From NCBI GenBank assembly GCA_016795035.1, contig JAEUIT010000033.1, forward strand, positions 1 to 32,421: 32,421 nucleotides of DNA, given 5' to 3'. The notes under the pieces are model-generated. The model made no database searches. It was not told where the DNA came from and worked only from the letters and a program-made list of their open reading frames with translations. The position numbers were made by a program, and so were the translations under genes. This DNA comes from Phycisphaerae bacterium. GTDB lineage: Bacteria; Planctomycetota; Phycisphaerae; Phycisphaerales; SM1A02. Shown in pieces: positions 25,137 through 32,421 of the stretch. Position 1 is the stretch's first letter; each line of letters begins with the position of its first letter.

Positions 25137-26398
25137 GCGGGGGACGCGGGCCCACGATGCTTCCGCGCGCGGCGGCGACGGCGGTGGTCGAGCGGTTGGC
25201 GCGCGCCGGCTTCGAGGCGTACCTCGCCGGCGGGTGCGTGCGCGATCACTTGCTCGGCATCGAGCCCGACGACTACGACGTCGCGACGAGCGCGTCGCCC
25301 GAGGACGTGAAGCGTGTCTTCCCCGGCTCGCGCGGCGTGGGCGAGGCGTTCGGCGTCGTCCTCGTGCGCGTCGGCGGCCACACGATCGAGGTCGCGACCT
25401 TTCGCTCGGACGGCACCTACGCCGACGGGCGCCGCCCCGACTCGGTGCGTTTCTCAAGCGCGGCCGAAGACGCCGAGCGCCGCGACTTCACGATCAACGG
25501 ACTCTTCCAGGATCCGGTCAGCGGCAAGGTCGTCGACTTCGTCGGCGGCGAGCGCGACCTGCGCGAGCGCGTCCTGCGCGCGATCGGCGATCCGGAGCGG
25601 CGCTTCGCCGAGGATCACCTGCGACTGCTGCGCGCTGTCCGATTCGCGGCTCGCTTCGGGTTCCTCATCGAGCCGGAAACGGCCCGGGCGATCCGCACCT
25701 GCGCGCCGCGCTTGGCGGCGATCGCCCGCGAGCGGATCGGCGGCGAGGTGCGGCGAATGCTGAGTGAGCCCGCGCGGCCTCGTGCGGTCAGGCTGCTCGA
25801 AGAGTTCGGGCTCGACGCGGTCGTCCTCGACGAGCCGCATCGGGTGTCTGTCGGCCGTCGCGTGGAGACGCCTCCCTCGGAGGTGCCGTTCGCGTGGGCG
25901 CTTGCCGCGTGGGCGCTCGACCGCTCCGGTGACGGGCCGGAGACCGAGTGCGATCCCGACCTTCCGGATCGCTGGCGCGCGGCGCTCCTCCTGAGTAACG
26001 ACGAGACGAACGATGTGCGCGAGGGCCTGGCCTGCCGCCGGGCGCTTCGGGCGTTCGCAGATCTGCCGCTCTCCGGTCGGAAGCGGCTGGCCGCGCGCCC
26101 GGGTTTCCCCATGGCAACGTGGCTTCTCCGCCGCGAAGCCCCGGAGCGTGCGGACGCGGTCGACCACTGGCATGCCGCGACCCCGGAGGCGGAGCGTTGG
26201 CCGACGCCGCTGCTATCGGGCCAAGATCTCATCGCGGCCGGTCTCGCGCCGGGGCCGGCCTTCAAGCGCGTCCTCGATGCCGTCTTCAACGAGCAACTCG
26301 ACGGCCGGCTCACCACGCGCGCCGACGCGATCGCCCGCGCGATCGAGATCGCCGCGAAGGACAAGGGTTCCGGAGCCGGGGTGCCGAGGTCCGGATGA
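25133..26398 (+). CDS. cca: CCA tRNA nucleotidyltransferase (class II poly(A) polymerase/CCA family)
   Basis: 421 residues. YLAGGCVRDHLLG then DDYDVATSA (nucleotidyltransferase signature with the two metal-binding Asp), VGHT..IEVATFRSDG, RRDFTINGLF, DFVGGERDLRERVLRAIGDP and FAEDHLRLLRAVRFAARFGF are in the family order. The product adds or repairs the 3' CCA of tRNAs; some members only add A, and motif reading cannot separate these. GTG 25133 overlaps the plsC stop as GTGA, as at other junctions here; ATG 25157 is the alternative. A longer frame back to 24758 is the shadow of plsC. It is the last gene of the run; no terminator is evident after it. Confidence 0.92.
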   Translation: MSGGRGPTMLPRAAATAVVERLARAGFEAYLAGGCVRDHLLGIEPDDYDVATSASPEDVKRVFPGSRGVGEAFGVVLVRVGGHTIEVATFRSDGTYADGRRPDSVRFSSAAEDAERRDFTINGLFQDPVSGKVVDFVGGERDLRERVLRAIGDPERRFAEDHLRLLRAVRFAARFGFLIEPETARAIRTCAPRLAAIARERIGGEVRRMLSEPARPRAVRLLEEFGLDAVVLDEPHRVSVGRRVETPPSEVPFAWALAAWALDRSGDGPETECDPDLPDRWRAALLLSNDETNDVREGLACRRALRAFADLPLSGRKRLAARPGFPMATWLLRREAPERADAVDHWHAATPEAERWPTPLLSGQDLIAAGLAPGPAFKRVLDAVFNEQLDGRLTTRADAIARAIEIAAKDKGSGAGVPRSG

Positions 26399-26804
26399 AG
26401 GCGTCGTGAGAGAGGGCTCGTCGGCAATGCCTGAGCCCGTGCACACGGACCCTGAACCAGCGCGGCGTCAGGACTTTCCCGCGAAAGTTGCAACTTGCGG
26501 AACCGAGGTGACAATGTCTTCGGTAACAATAACTGGCGTGCGCGCTCACTCGATTCGGGTGGGTGCGTCCGCCGCGACCGCGTTGCCGGGCGAGCGACGG
26601 TGATCGACCTTCCCCCGAGGGTCCAATCCGTCGAGCGCCGCGACGTGCGTTCCGATCGTGGGTTGGGAATGGGTTTCGCGCCGAGGCCGTCCAAGCCGCG
26701 TCGCGCGACTCGTGCCTGCGAGCGCTCTCAGCGCTCACCTGTCGCAAAGCTCCGGACCCGCGAAGCCACACTTGCGTTGCCACACTTTTTCGAGAGCACG
26801 ACTC
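26399..26804 (+). other. Intergenic region before the ClpP-fold pair
   Basis: 406 bases with no supportable gene. It contains the 12-base palindrome at 26484-26495. The last 45 bases before ATG 26805 are less GC-rich (CACACTTTTTCGAGAGCACG) and are the likeliest promoter or leader. No tRNA fold or terminator was found. Confidence 0.5.
26484..26495. promoter_or_regulatory. Perfect palindrome AAGTTGCAACTT, possible operator
   Basis: A 12-base perfect dyad about 310 bases before the next gene and 85 bases after cca. Outside it CCGC and GCGG also face each other (26479-26500). Dyads like this are typical dimer-binding operators. It contains the TGCAAC core of the dispersed motif on both strands, which may be chance. 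Confidence 0.35.
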
Positions 26805-27965
26805 ATGAAGCAGACCTTCTCGATCGCCGCATCGCTCCTTCTCGCTGCCACGGTCTCGACTGCCACGCCGACCGCGCATGCGGTGGACTCGGCCCCGCTT
26901 CCGCAGATCGCGGTTCCGAAGGTGTACATCGTCCCGATGAAGGGGCAGATGGGCACCGACGTCGAGCCGGAGGAGTACGACGCGATCGTCGAGGACATCA
27001 AGAAGGTGAAGCCCGACATCATCGTGATTCAGCTCGATGCGTCGGATGAGGATCGCAAGCAGCCGCTTGACCTCTCGGAAGGCCGCGCGAATCGCGCCGA
27101 GCGAAGCATCCCGAAGATCAACGAGTATCGCGACCTCGCCCTCAAGTTCCGCACCGAACTCCGTGACATCCCCCAGGTCATGTGGGTGAACGACGCGATC
27201 GGTTTCTCGGCGCTCATGGCGTTCGCCTGGCCCGAGATGTACATGGGTTCGGACGCCCGCATCTGGGGCCTCCAGCAAGTCACCATGCTCGCGATGGGCT
27301 GGGAAGACCCGGACGTCGCCGCGAAGATGATGGCGGCGTGGACGGCGGCCGGTAAGGGCTTCCTTGAACTCGGCGGCTATCCGCTCCCGCTCGGCGACGC
27401 GCTCCTCTTCCCCGACCGCAACCTCAGCGCCCGCTGGGAAGGCCGGAAGGTGAAGTGGACGAACGACGTCGACGGCACGTGGATCATCGACGACAACCCC
27501 AAGCGCACGCCGATCTTCACCGCGCAACTCGCCGAAGACTCTGGTCTCTGCGACGGCACCGCCGACTCGCTCGACGACCTGATGTTCATCCTCGGGTATC
27601 GCGAGTACACCAAGATCGATAGCGGCGAGAAGGCGATCGACGGCTACATCAAGCGTTGGCGCAAGGCCTTCGAACGCTGCGAAGAGTTGCTCCAGGACGT
27701 GGGTGACGAAGGCGGCGGCGACGAACGCGCCCTCGCCAAGCAGCTCAAGACCTGGGAGTCGATCCTCAGCGAGATGGAGCGCTATCCGGCCGTCGAGTAT
27801 CGCCTCGGTCGCCAGTACGGCCTCAACAAGGGCGCCGTGAAGCGCGAGATCGAGCAGATCAAGAATCAGCTCCAGCAGATCCGTAACCGTGAGCGCGGCA
27901 ACCGCACGAATGGCGGCAACGCCCCGGGCGGCGCGGGTCTCGGTGGCGGCGGCAACCGTCGCTGA
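26805..27965 (+). CDS. Exported ClpP/NfeD-fold protein lacking the catalytic serine (pseudoprotease-like)
   Basis: 386 residues. Signal peptide 1-26 (ends PTAHA). KVYIVPMKGQMG, IIVIQLDAS, QVMWVNDAIGFSALMAFAWPEMYM and the later CDGTADSLDD align with the next gene's YYMPIKGTVG, IIVLHIDSPGG, VVAWIRKAISAAAFTAFHCDEIYF and SDGTADTKED. The protein therefore has the same ClpP-like fold, but the SPGG oxyanion turn is lost and the catalytic Ser position is Gly133 (a Ser at 135 is two off). A helical region (about 260-365) and a Gly/Asn/Arg-rich tail follow. A structural or regulatory role beside its paralogue is likely but inferred. ATG 26805 is chosen for the signal peptide. Confidence 0.8.
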   Translation: MKQTFSIAASLLLAATVSTATPTAHAVDSAPLPQIAVPKVYIVPMKGQMGTDVEPEEYDAIVEDIKKVKPDIIVIQLDASDEDRKQPLDLSEGRANRAERSIPKINEYRDLALKFRTELRDIPQVMWVNDAIGFSALMAFAWPEMYMGSDARIWGLQQVTMLAMGWEDPDVAAKMMAAWTAAGKGFLELGGYPLPLGDALLFPDRNLSARWEGRKVKWTNDVDGTWIIDDNPKRTPIFTAQLAEDSGLCDGTADSLDDLMFILGYREYTKIDSGEKAIDGYIKRWRKAFERCEELLQDVGDEGGGDERALAKQLKTWESILSEMERYPAVEYRLGRQYGLNKGAVKREIEQIKNQLQQIRNRERGNRTNGGNAPGGAGLGGGGNRR

Positions 27966-28139
27966 CCTCACGCGGAGCCCTCTAGGCCCCGGTCACGCCG
28001 ACGGGCCTCTCGGGCAACCATACGGCGTCGCACTGGTTGACTCTTCCGAGACTGGACCGACCGCACAGAACGAGTTTTCGAACGCATGTGGAAGGAGCGG
28101 CTCTGTGAGGAGTCTCTCCGGCCGATTACGAAAGCACCC

Positions 28140-29534
28140 ATGAACCGACTCACCTCCTCGACGACCTCTTTCATCCGCAGCCTCACCAGCGCTCGCTCGA
28201 TGGCGGCGCTTGCGGCGTGCACGGCGATTTGCATTGGTTCGCTCTCGCTCGCCGACACCCAGGTGCGGCTGAAGAGCGGCCAGTCGTGGCGCGGCGAACT
28301 CAACTCGCAGGTCGAGGTCACGTTCAAGGAGAACGGCAAGGATCAGGTCGTGAAGGGCAAGCTCCTCCGCGCCGATCAGCGCGTGATCCAGGTGGAGCGT
28401 GAGCTTTCGGGCAAGGTCAGCACGAAGACGATCCTGGTCGCCGACATCGTGACCATGACGTCGGTCGAAGGCGCCCCGGCGACGACCGACGGTGCGGCGA
28501 CCGGAACGGCCGCCGGCACCACCACCGGAACCACCACGGCAGCAAAGCCCGACGCGACGAAGCCCGCCGACCCGGGTGCCTTCCGCGGCGTCTACTACAT
28601 GCCGATCAAGGGCACGGTGGGCATCGGGATGCGCGAAGAGGAGATCCGCAAGATCGGCGAGGAGGCTGACAAGGCCGGCCCCGGCCAGATCATCGTGCTC
28701 CACATCGACTCGCCCGGCGGCATCATGAACGAGGCGCTCGAGATCCATAAGACGATGCTCGAGCTGCGGAAGCGTCACCGCGTCGTCGCCTGGATCCGAA
28801 AGGCGATCTCGGCCGCCGCGTTCACCGCATTCCACTGCGACGAAATCTACTTCGAGTCGTCGGGCAACCTCGGCTCGATGACCATGTTCGCCGGCCAGAC
28901 CGCCGTGCAAGGCCAGCTTCTCGCCGACTGGCTCGAGTTCGCGGGCAAGGTCGCGCAGGAAGGCGGCCGCAATCCGCAGATCGCCCAGTGCATGATCAAG
29001 GTCGAGCTCGAACTCTCCTATGACATCCCGCCGGGCGGCGGTCCGAAGGACGCGATCTTCCGTCCCGACAACAAGGGTCAGCACATCCTCGACACCTCGA
29101 AGACGATGCTCACCTTCAATGCGACGCCCGCGCTCGAGTGCGGCTTCTCCGACGGCACCGCCGACACGAAGGAAGATCTGGCGAAGCTCCTCAAGATTCC
29201 GGAGTGGCGCGAGGTCAATGACGTCGGCGAGAACCTCTATGAGAGCTGGAATCGCCTCCTCGAGCGCTGCGGCGAAGAGGTCGAAGAGCTCGTCTACACC
29301 TTCGGCATCAAGGATGCCGGCGGCGATCCGGTGCGTGCGATGGGCGCGCAGATCAAGACGATTGAACGACTCCTCATGTGGTACGACCGCTGCCAGGAGT
29401 GCCTGATCGAAGCGCAGATGGATAAGGGCATCCCGGTCCCGCCGAAGGAAGCGCTCGAGCAGCGCCTCAAGCAACTCCGCGAAGCGCTCGCCGAGGCTCG
29501 TCGCCAACAGCGCGATGCCGGTCGCGGCAACTGA
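28140..29534 (+). CDS. Exported ClpP-fold serine protease-like protein (NfeD/SppA type)
   Basis: 464 residues. Long signal peptide (1-38, ends SLSLA); a small beta domain (39-106, TQVRLKSGQSWRGEL) that looks SH3-like; a Thr/Ala/Gly linker (107-147); then a ClpP-like domain: YYMPIKGTVGIGM, IIVLHIDSPGG (oxyanion turn, 191-194), KAISAAAFTAFHCDEIYF with the putative nucleophile Ser224, and LGSMTMF. The C terminus is a charged coiled coil with Cys residues. NfeD and SppA proteins use a Ser-Lys dyad; I could not place the Lys with certainty. ATG 28140 is chosen for the signal peptide; ATG 28086 is in frame. The 174-base gap before it holds a weak hairpin (27983-28012) but no clear promoter. Confidence 0.8.
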   Translation: MNRLTSSTTSFIRSLTSARSMAALAACTAICIGSLSLADTQVRLKSGQSWRGELNSQVEVTFKENGKDQVVKGKLLRADQRVIQVERELSGKVSTKTILVADIVTMTSVEGAPATTDGAATGTAAGTTTGTTTAAKPDATKPADPGAFRGVYYMPIKGTVGIGMREEEIRKIGEEADKAGPGQIIVLHIDSPGGIMNEALEIHKTMLELRKRHRVVAWIRKAISAAAFTAFHCDEIYFESSGNLGSMTMFAGQTAVQGQLLADWLEFAGKVAQEGGRNPQIAQCMIKVELELSYDIPPGGGPKDAIFRPDNKGQHILDTSKTMLTFNATPALECGFSDGTADTKEDLAKLLKIPEWREVNDVGENLYESWNRLLERCGEEVEELVYTFGIKDAGGDPVRAMGAQIKTIERLLMWYDRCQECLIEAQMDKGIPVPPKEALEQRLKQLREALAEARRQQRDAGRGN

Positions 29535-29587
29535 GCCCTGACCTCGCGACGGTCGCAACCGCTCGCGTCAATCCCGAATACCACCTC

Positions 29588-29617
29588 ACCTCCAGCCACC
29601 GTCGGCTGGAGGTTTTT
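29588..29617 (+). terminator. Intrinsic terminator
   Basis: CCTCCAGCC, loop ACCGTC, GGCTGGAGG, then TTTTT. A 9-pair perfect stem with T-tract, 54 bases after the stop of the ClpP-fold gene. Confidence 0.9.
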
Positions 29618-29628
29618 CATCCTGTCCG

Positions 29629-29634
29629 TACGCT
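29629..29634 (+). promoter_or_regulatory. -10 element TACGCT, leaderless arrangement
   Basis: TACGCT, 6 bases, ATG 29641, only 11 bases after the T-tract of the preceding terminator. The gene must start its own transcript here or be read through, which supports a leaderless promoter. Confidence 0.5.
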
Positions 29635-29640
29635 CTCGCC

Positions 29641-30258
29641 ATGACCACCGAATCGACCCCCGTCGTCGTGCCGCCTCCGCTTGAGCCCGCGCCCGTGCGC
29701 TGGCATCTCATCGTCGGCATCCTGGGGCTCCTCTACGGCCTCTTCGGGCTCTTTGCGCACACGCTGATGATCTCGTCCGTCTTCTTCTTCGGCGCCATGA
29801 TGCGCATGTCCGGCATGGGCGACATCTCGATGCCGACCCCGCTCAAGCTCGCGACGGTCGCATCGAGCGGCATCCTGCTCGTCCTCGGCGTCATTCTCGT
29901 GGTCGGATCCGTGCTCGTCCTTCGCCGTCGGCCGCTTGGCGCGACCCTGATGAAGCTCTGGGCTGGCGCTCGCGTGGTGATGGTGCTCGTCGGCGTCGCG
30001 GTCGGCTTCCTGATGATGCCGAAGCAGATCGACTTTCAGATGGAGATGGTCGCCGCCCAGCGGTCCATGCTTCGCGAGCGCAACGTGCCCGAGGACAGGC
30101 TTCCGCCCGAAGATCGTGAGTTCGAGCAGAAGAAGGTGATGTGGAGCACGCTCGGCTTCGGCGTTGTCGCGCTCGCCTTCCCGCTCTTCGTCGGCGTCCT
30201 CTTCACGAATCGCCGCAAGCTCGACGACGTCGAGTCGTGGAAGCTCATCGAGCGTTGA
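29641..30258 (+). CDS. Small four-helix membrane protein of unknown function
   Basis: 205 residues. A Pro-rich N terminus precedes four hydrophobic segments: about 22-50, 72-94, 106-122 and 166-188. A charged stretch between helices 3 and 4 (about 125-162) is probably on one face of the membrane, and the C terminus is basic/acidic. No family recognised. Transcription probably starts at or next to ATG 29641 (TACGCT 6 bases upstream). The last 14 bases overlap the 3' end of the convergent cdaR-like gene. Confidence 0.72.
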   Translation: MTTESTPVVVPPPLEPAPVRWHLIVGILGLLYGLFGLFAHTLMISSVFFFGAMMRMSGMGDISMPTPLKLATVASSGILLVLGVILVVGSVLVLRRRPLGATLMKLWAGARVVMVLVGVAVGFLMMPKQIDFQMEMVAAQRSMLRERNVPEDRLPPEDREFEQKKVMWSTLGFGVVALAFPLFVGVLFTNRRKLDDVESWKLIER

Positions 30259-31321
30259 GCGCGGGCCCAGTCGCCGCGCGCGGCGTGATGCTCAGCCGTA
30301 CGAGCGGCGTCGTGTCCGCGCTGCCGCCGACCTTGTCGACGTTGACGTTCGGGGGCAGGTACCAGAGCGAGATGCGCTTGCGCGTGAGCCCCATCGCGAG
30401 CTCGTCGGCCGAAAGATGAATGAAGGCAAGCGCGCGGGCGCGGCCGTCCTCGAGGGCGCGGATCGTCTCGCTCGGCCCTTCGACTTCGACGTCGCGAAGG
30501 AACGCGTCGGCGGGATCGATCGCGACGATGAAGCGCTCGAGGTCCGCCGGCGGGCCGGCGATCTGGACGGGCACGAGCCGGAGCGTCGTGCGGCTCGATC
30601 GCGAGGCGAGCGTGAACGCGACCCGCACGCGATCGGGTTCGAAGCGGGCGAGACGCGCCTGCGCGGCCAGCGCCTCGGGGACGCGAAGCGGCACTTCCGG
30701 GGCGTGCCGGCGGCCCGGCTGCAGTCCGTTCGTCTGTGCGGGGGAGAGATAGGCCTCGACGTGCGGATCGGCGCCGAGCGACGGAACCAGTGTCTTCGGC
30801 AGCGTGATGCTCACGCGATCGGGCTCGATCTCGATCGGCCCGCTCACCTGCACGCCGGGCAGGACGGCGGTGACCTTCGCCTCGATCGTCTCCGTCTCGA
30901 GAAGTTCGATCGACGCGCTCACCGGCGACGTGTTCGAGATCGCCACGCCGGTCGCGACGATGTCCTCGGTGCGCGAAAGCGCCCGCGCGAAGTCGATCAC
31001 GTGGGATCCGGCCGTCGCGGGGATTCCGGGGCTTCCCGACCGAAGGATCACGGTCTTGCCGCTCAAGCGATCCTTCGCGCGATCGAGGTCGCGGCGCGAG
31101 CCCTGGAGCTCCACTTCGACCGTGGTCGGATCGAGGGGAAGGACGGCGAGGCGCATCGAGTCGCTCGAGACGAACTGCACGAAGAAGGTCACGCTCGTCG
31201 TCTCGCGGGTGCGCGCGGCGGCCCACATCCACAGGAGGATCGAGACGACCGTGACGACGATGGCGTTGCCGATCGCAGGCTTCCACTGCGACCACCGGAA
31301 TGAGAACCGCGGACGGCTCAC
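30245..31321 (-). CDS. cdaR: CdaR/YbbR-domain protein, likely regulator of the c-di-AMP cyclase
   Basis: 358 residues. One membrane helix (about 17-36) after a basic N terminus, then a long extracytoplasmic part with repeated beta-rich YbbR-like units (for example PLDPTTVEVELQGSRRDLD, VSGPIEIEPDRVSITLPKT and DPADAFLRDVEVEGP). CdaR proteins bind and tune the membrane diadenylate cyclase CdaA, and the gene follows cdaA in many bacteria. Here GTG 31321 overlaps the cdaA stop as GTGA, so they are coupled. Sequence similarity of YbbR proteins is low, so the call rests on the neighbour as much as on motifs. Confidence 0.8.
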   Translation of the reverse strand: MSRPRFSFRWSQWKPAIGNAIVVTVVSILLWMWAAARTRETTSVTFFVQFVSSDSMRLAVLPLDPTTVEVELQGSRRDLDRAKDRLSGKTVILRSGSPGIPATAGSHVIDFARALSRTEDIVATGVAISNTSPVSASIELLETETIEAKVTAVLPGVQVSGPIEIEPDRVSITLPKTLVPSLGADPHVEAYLSPAQTNGLQPGRRHAPEVPLRVPEALAAQARLARFEPDRVRVAFTLASRSSRTTLRLVPVQIAGPPADLERFIVAIDPADAFLRDVEVEGPSETIRALEDGRARALAFIHLSADELAMGLTRKRISLWYLPPNVNVDKVGGSADTTPLVRLSITPRAATGPALNAR

Positions 31322-32202
31322 GCGCCACCTCCGTGTCCGGCGGTCGCGGCGGCGCGGACCGGCACGCTCGTCTCAAGGAGTTGCGTCAGGCGGTCGAGGA
31401 CTTCGTCGCGGGGTATCGGTGCGGAGAGGACGCCGCGATGGGCGAAGCGGATCGATCCGGTCTCTTCGCTCACGATGACGACCACGCAATCGGTGTCGAG
31501 CGTGATGCCGAGTCCGGCGCGATGGCGGGCGCCGAGATGGGCCGGCACCGAGCCCTCCTCCGCGAGCGGAAGCTGGATGCCGGCGCTCCAGACGCGGTCG
31601 CTGCGAATGACCGTCGCCAGGTCGTGCAGCGGATTGTTCGGCCAGAAGATGCTTTGAAGGAGCGCGGCGCTGACGCGGGCGTCGAGCTCCGTGCCGCCTT
31701 CGGCGAAGTCGCCGAGCGGCACCGACCGTTCGATGACGATGAGCGCGCCGAAGCGGCTGCGCGAGAGGATCTCGACGGCGTCCGCGACTTCCGAGGCGAC
31801 CGTGCTCGCGCGCCCGACGCCCCGGCGAAAGAGCCGCGACTCGCCCAAGCGCGACATCGCCTGCCGAATCTCCGGCTGGAAGACGACGACTAAGGCGATC
31901 GCGAGCAGGACGAGGACCTGATCCGCGAGGAAGCGCAGACGGGCGAAGACGTCGCTCGTCGAGAGGAACGCCCCGACGCTCCCGCCGACGCGGTTGCCGA
32001 GTTCGTCGCCGAGCTGGACGAGGATCCGGACGCCGATCGCGACGAGTGCAACGACGAGCGCGAACCCCTTGATGACGCCGGCGCCGCGCGTGGTCCGAAG
32101 GAAGCGGAACGCGAGCCAGACGCCCAGCCAAATGAAGCCGATCTCGATCGCGACTTCGAGCGGTTCGTAGCCGCGAAAGATGGTGGAGAAGAAGCCGGGC
32201 AT
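31318..32202 (-). CDS. cdaA: CdaA-type diadenylate cyclase
   Basis: 294 residues. Three N-terminal helices (about 18-36, 42-62 and 92-108), then a DisA_N/DAC domain (about 130-262). FGALIVIER, NPLHDLA, LPLAEE, GARHRAGLGIT (Arg226-His227-Arg228) and VIVSEETGSI are present. The enzyme joins two ATP into cyclic di-AMP, which controls potassium and osmotic balance and envelope stress in bacteria that have it. The usual DGA motif reads DLA (Asp194-Leu195-Ala196): the metal-binding Asp is kept but Gly is Leu. ATG 32202 is chosen by family start; the C terminus has a short Ala/Gly/His tail. Confidence 0.92.
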   Translation of the reverse strand: MPGFFSTIFRGYEPLEVAIEIGFIWLGVWLAFRFLRTTRGAGVIKGFALVVALVAIGVRILVQLGDELGNRVGGSVGAFLSTSDVFARLRFLADQVLVLLAIALVVVFQPEIRQAMSRLGESRLFRRGVGRASTVASEVADAVEILSRSRFGALIVIERSVPLGDFAEGGTELDARVSAALLQSIFWPNNPLHDLATVIRSDRVWSAGIQLPLAEEGSVPAHLGARHRAGLGITLDTDCVVVIVSEETGSIRFAHRGVLSAPIPRDEVLDRLTQLLETSVPVRAAATAGHGGGA

Positions 32203-32225
32203 CGAGATCGAGGTCTGAAACGGCG

Positions 32226-32231
32226 AGTATA
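32226..32231 (-). promoter_or_regulatory. Possible -10 (TATACT) for cdaA
   Basis: Minus-strand TTTATACT, 23 bases before ATG 32202, in the least GC-rich part of the gap. One mismatch to TATAAT; no clear -35. Low confidence. Confidence 0.35.
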
Positions 32232-32278
32232 AAGCGAGGCGTTTTGGGGAGCCGCGAGACGCGAAGCGGAGCCGGAAG

Positions 32279-32297
32279 AAAGGAGTCAGGAGTCAGG
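32279..32297. repeat. GGAGTCA repeat fragment, block C
   Basis: AAAGGAGTCAGGAGTCAGG, two copies of the 7-base unit seen at 12801-12831 and 14160-14174. Its inverted arm is not present, so it is a partial copy. Confidence 0.7.
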
Positions 32298-32300
32298 GGC

Positions 32301-32378
32301 CAGGTGACAGCAATAGGAGGTCACCCAACGCCGAAATTCTGTCATCGTGCAGAACTGACAGCAATCGGAGGTCACCTG
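32301..32378. repeat. 78-base element with inverted ends and two direct copies
   Basis: Ends CAGGTGAC (32301-32308) and GTCACCTG (32371-32378) are exact inverted repeats. Inside, TGACAGCAATNGGAGGTCACC occurs twice in the same direction (32305-32325 and 32356-32376), 51 bases apart. CTGTCA (32339-32344) and TGACAG (32356-32361) form a further hairpin. The right end covers a possible minus-strand stop at 32372-32374. It may be a small mobile repeat or a structured RNA. Confidence 0.6.
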
Positions 32379-32421
32379 TCGATGAACGCGCGGCGCGGCG
32401 GCTCGTAGCGGGTCTCGCGCA
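32372..32421 (-). CDS. Possible C-terminal end of an upstream gene (partial)
   Basis: The minus strand from the right edge reads RETRYEPPRRAFIDR and then TGA at 32374-32372. Fifteen codons with a plausible charged C terminus are the only support. If real, the gene would lie directly upstream of cdaA. Too short to identify. Confidence 0.25.
   Translation of the reverse strand, partial: RETRYEPPRRAFIDR

Noticed and set aside
26310..27971. Long minus-strand frames antisense to the ClpP-fold pair (also 27993-29558)
   Set aside because: No family motifs; the plus-strand frames have signal peptides and conserved cores.

Overview
The window is very GC-rich bacterial chromosome and most likely comes from a planctomycete, probably of the Phycisphaerae type. 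The evidence is two large secreted proteins ending in duplicated dockerin-like calcium-binding helices of the D-x-D-x-(D/S)-G-x-(V/I)-x-(G)-A-D-L-x-(I/V)-L-L-G-x-W-G type, a metzincin with runs of DCNGNGVPD-type repeats, and short zinc ribbons (CxxCG...CxECG) set inside membrane proteins. No rRNA, tRNA, CRISPR array, intact insertion sequence or prophage was found. The window is mainly housekeeping and cell-envelope genes, tightly packed, with many 4-base ATGA/GTGA start-stop overlaps.

Layout. 1-2366 (-): 5' part of a long exported protein of unknown function that runs off the left edge, divergent from a PdeM-like metallophosphoesterase (2412-3143, +) and a DUF4173-like membrane protein (3221-4855, +). 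4840-9681 (-): two secreted dockerin-type proteins, a C39-like cysteine peptidase/propeller and a reprolysin-type metzincin/propeller. 9744-12781 (-): RlmN translationally coupled to an MsbA-type ABC exporter. 12961-13551 (-): small LAB_N membrane protein, divergent from Isc-type ferredoxin and IscX (13671-14502, +), which are separated by a palindromic repeat block. 14512-21979 (-): a long co-directional run, gcvH - ABC ATPase - FtsX-type permease - uvrB - two zinc-ribbon membrane proteins. 22514-26398 (+): TIM-barrel isomerase-like protein - cytidylate kinase - PlsC acyltransferase - CCA-adding enzyme, linked by GTGA overlaps. 26805-29534 (+): two tandem exported paralogues with a ClpP/NfeD-like fold, one with the catalytic features and one without, closed by a clear intrinsic terminator. 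29641-30258 (+): small membrane protein. 30245-32202 (-): the CdaA/CdaR cyclic-di-AMP synthesis pair, with an unusual DLA in place of the DGA motif of CdaA. 32203-32421: repeats and possibly the tail of another gene.

The signals least explained by genes are: (1) a dispersed 12-base motif, TGCAACGNNGAG, with 20 exact copies by hand count on both strands and in many reading frames, far above chance; (2) a 24-base-period array of small hairpins, the first three with GNRA-type tetraloops, just before cytidylate kinase; (3) a recurrent TAC(G/A)CT-N6/7-ATG arrangement that suggests leaderless transcripts; (4) a family of nested palindromic intergenic repeats built from GGAGTCA and GGATCAAGG/GGATGAAGG units; (5) the tandem ClpP-fold enzyme/pseudoenzyme pair. 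All assignments come from reading the sequence without database searches.
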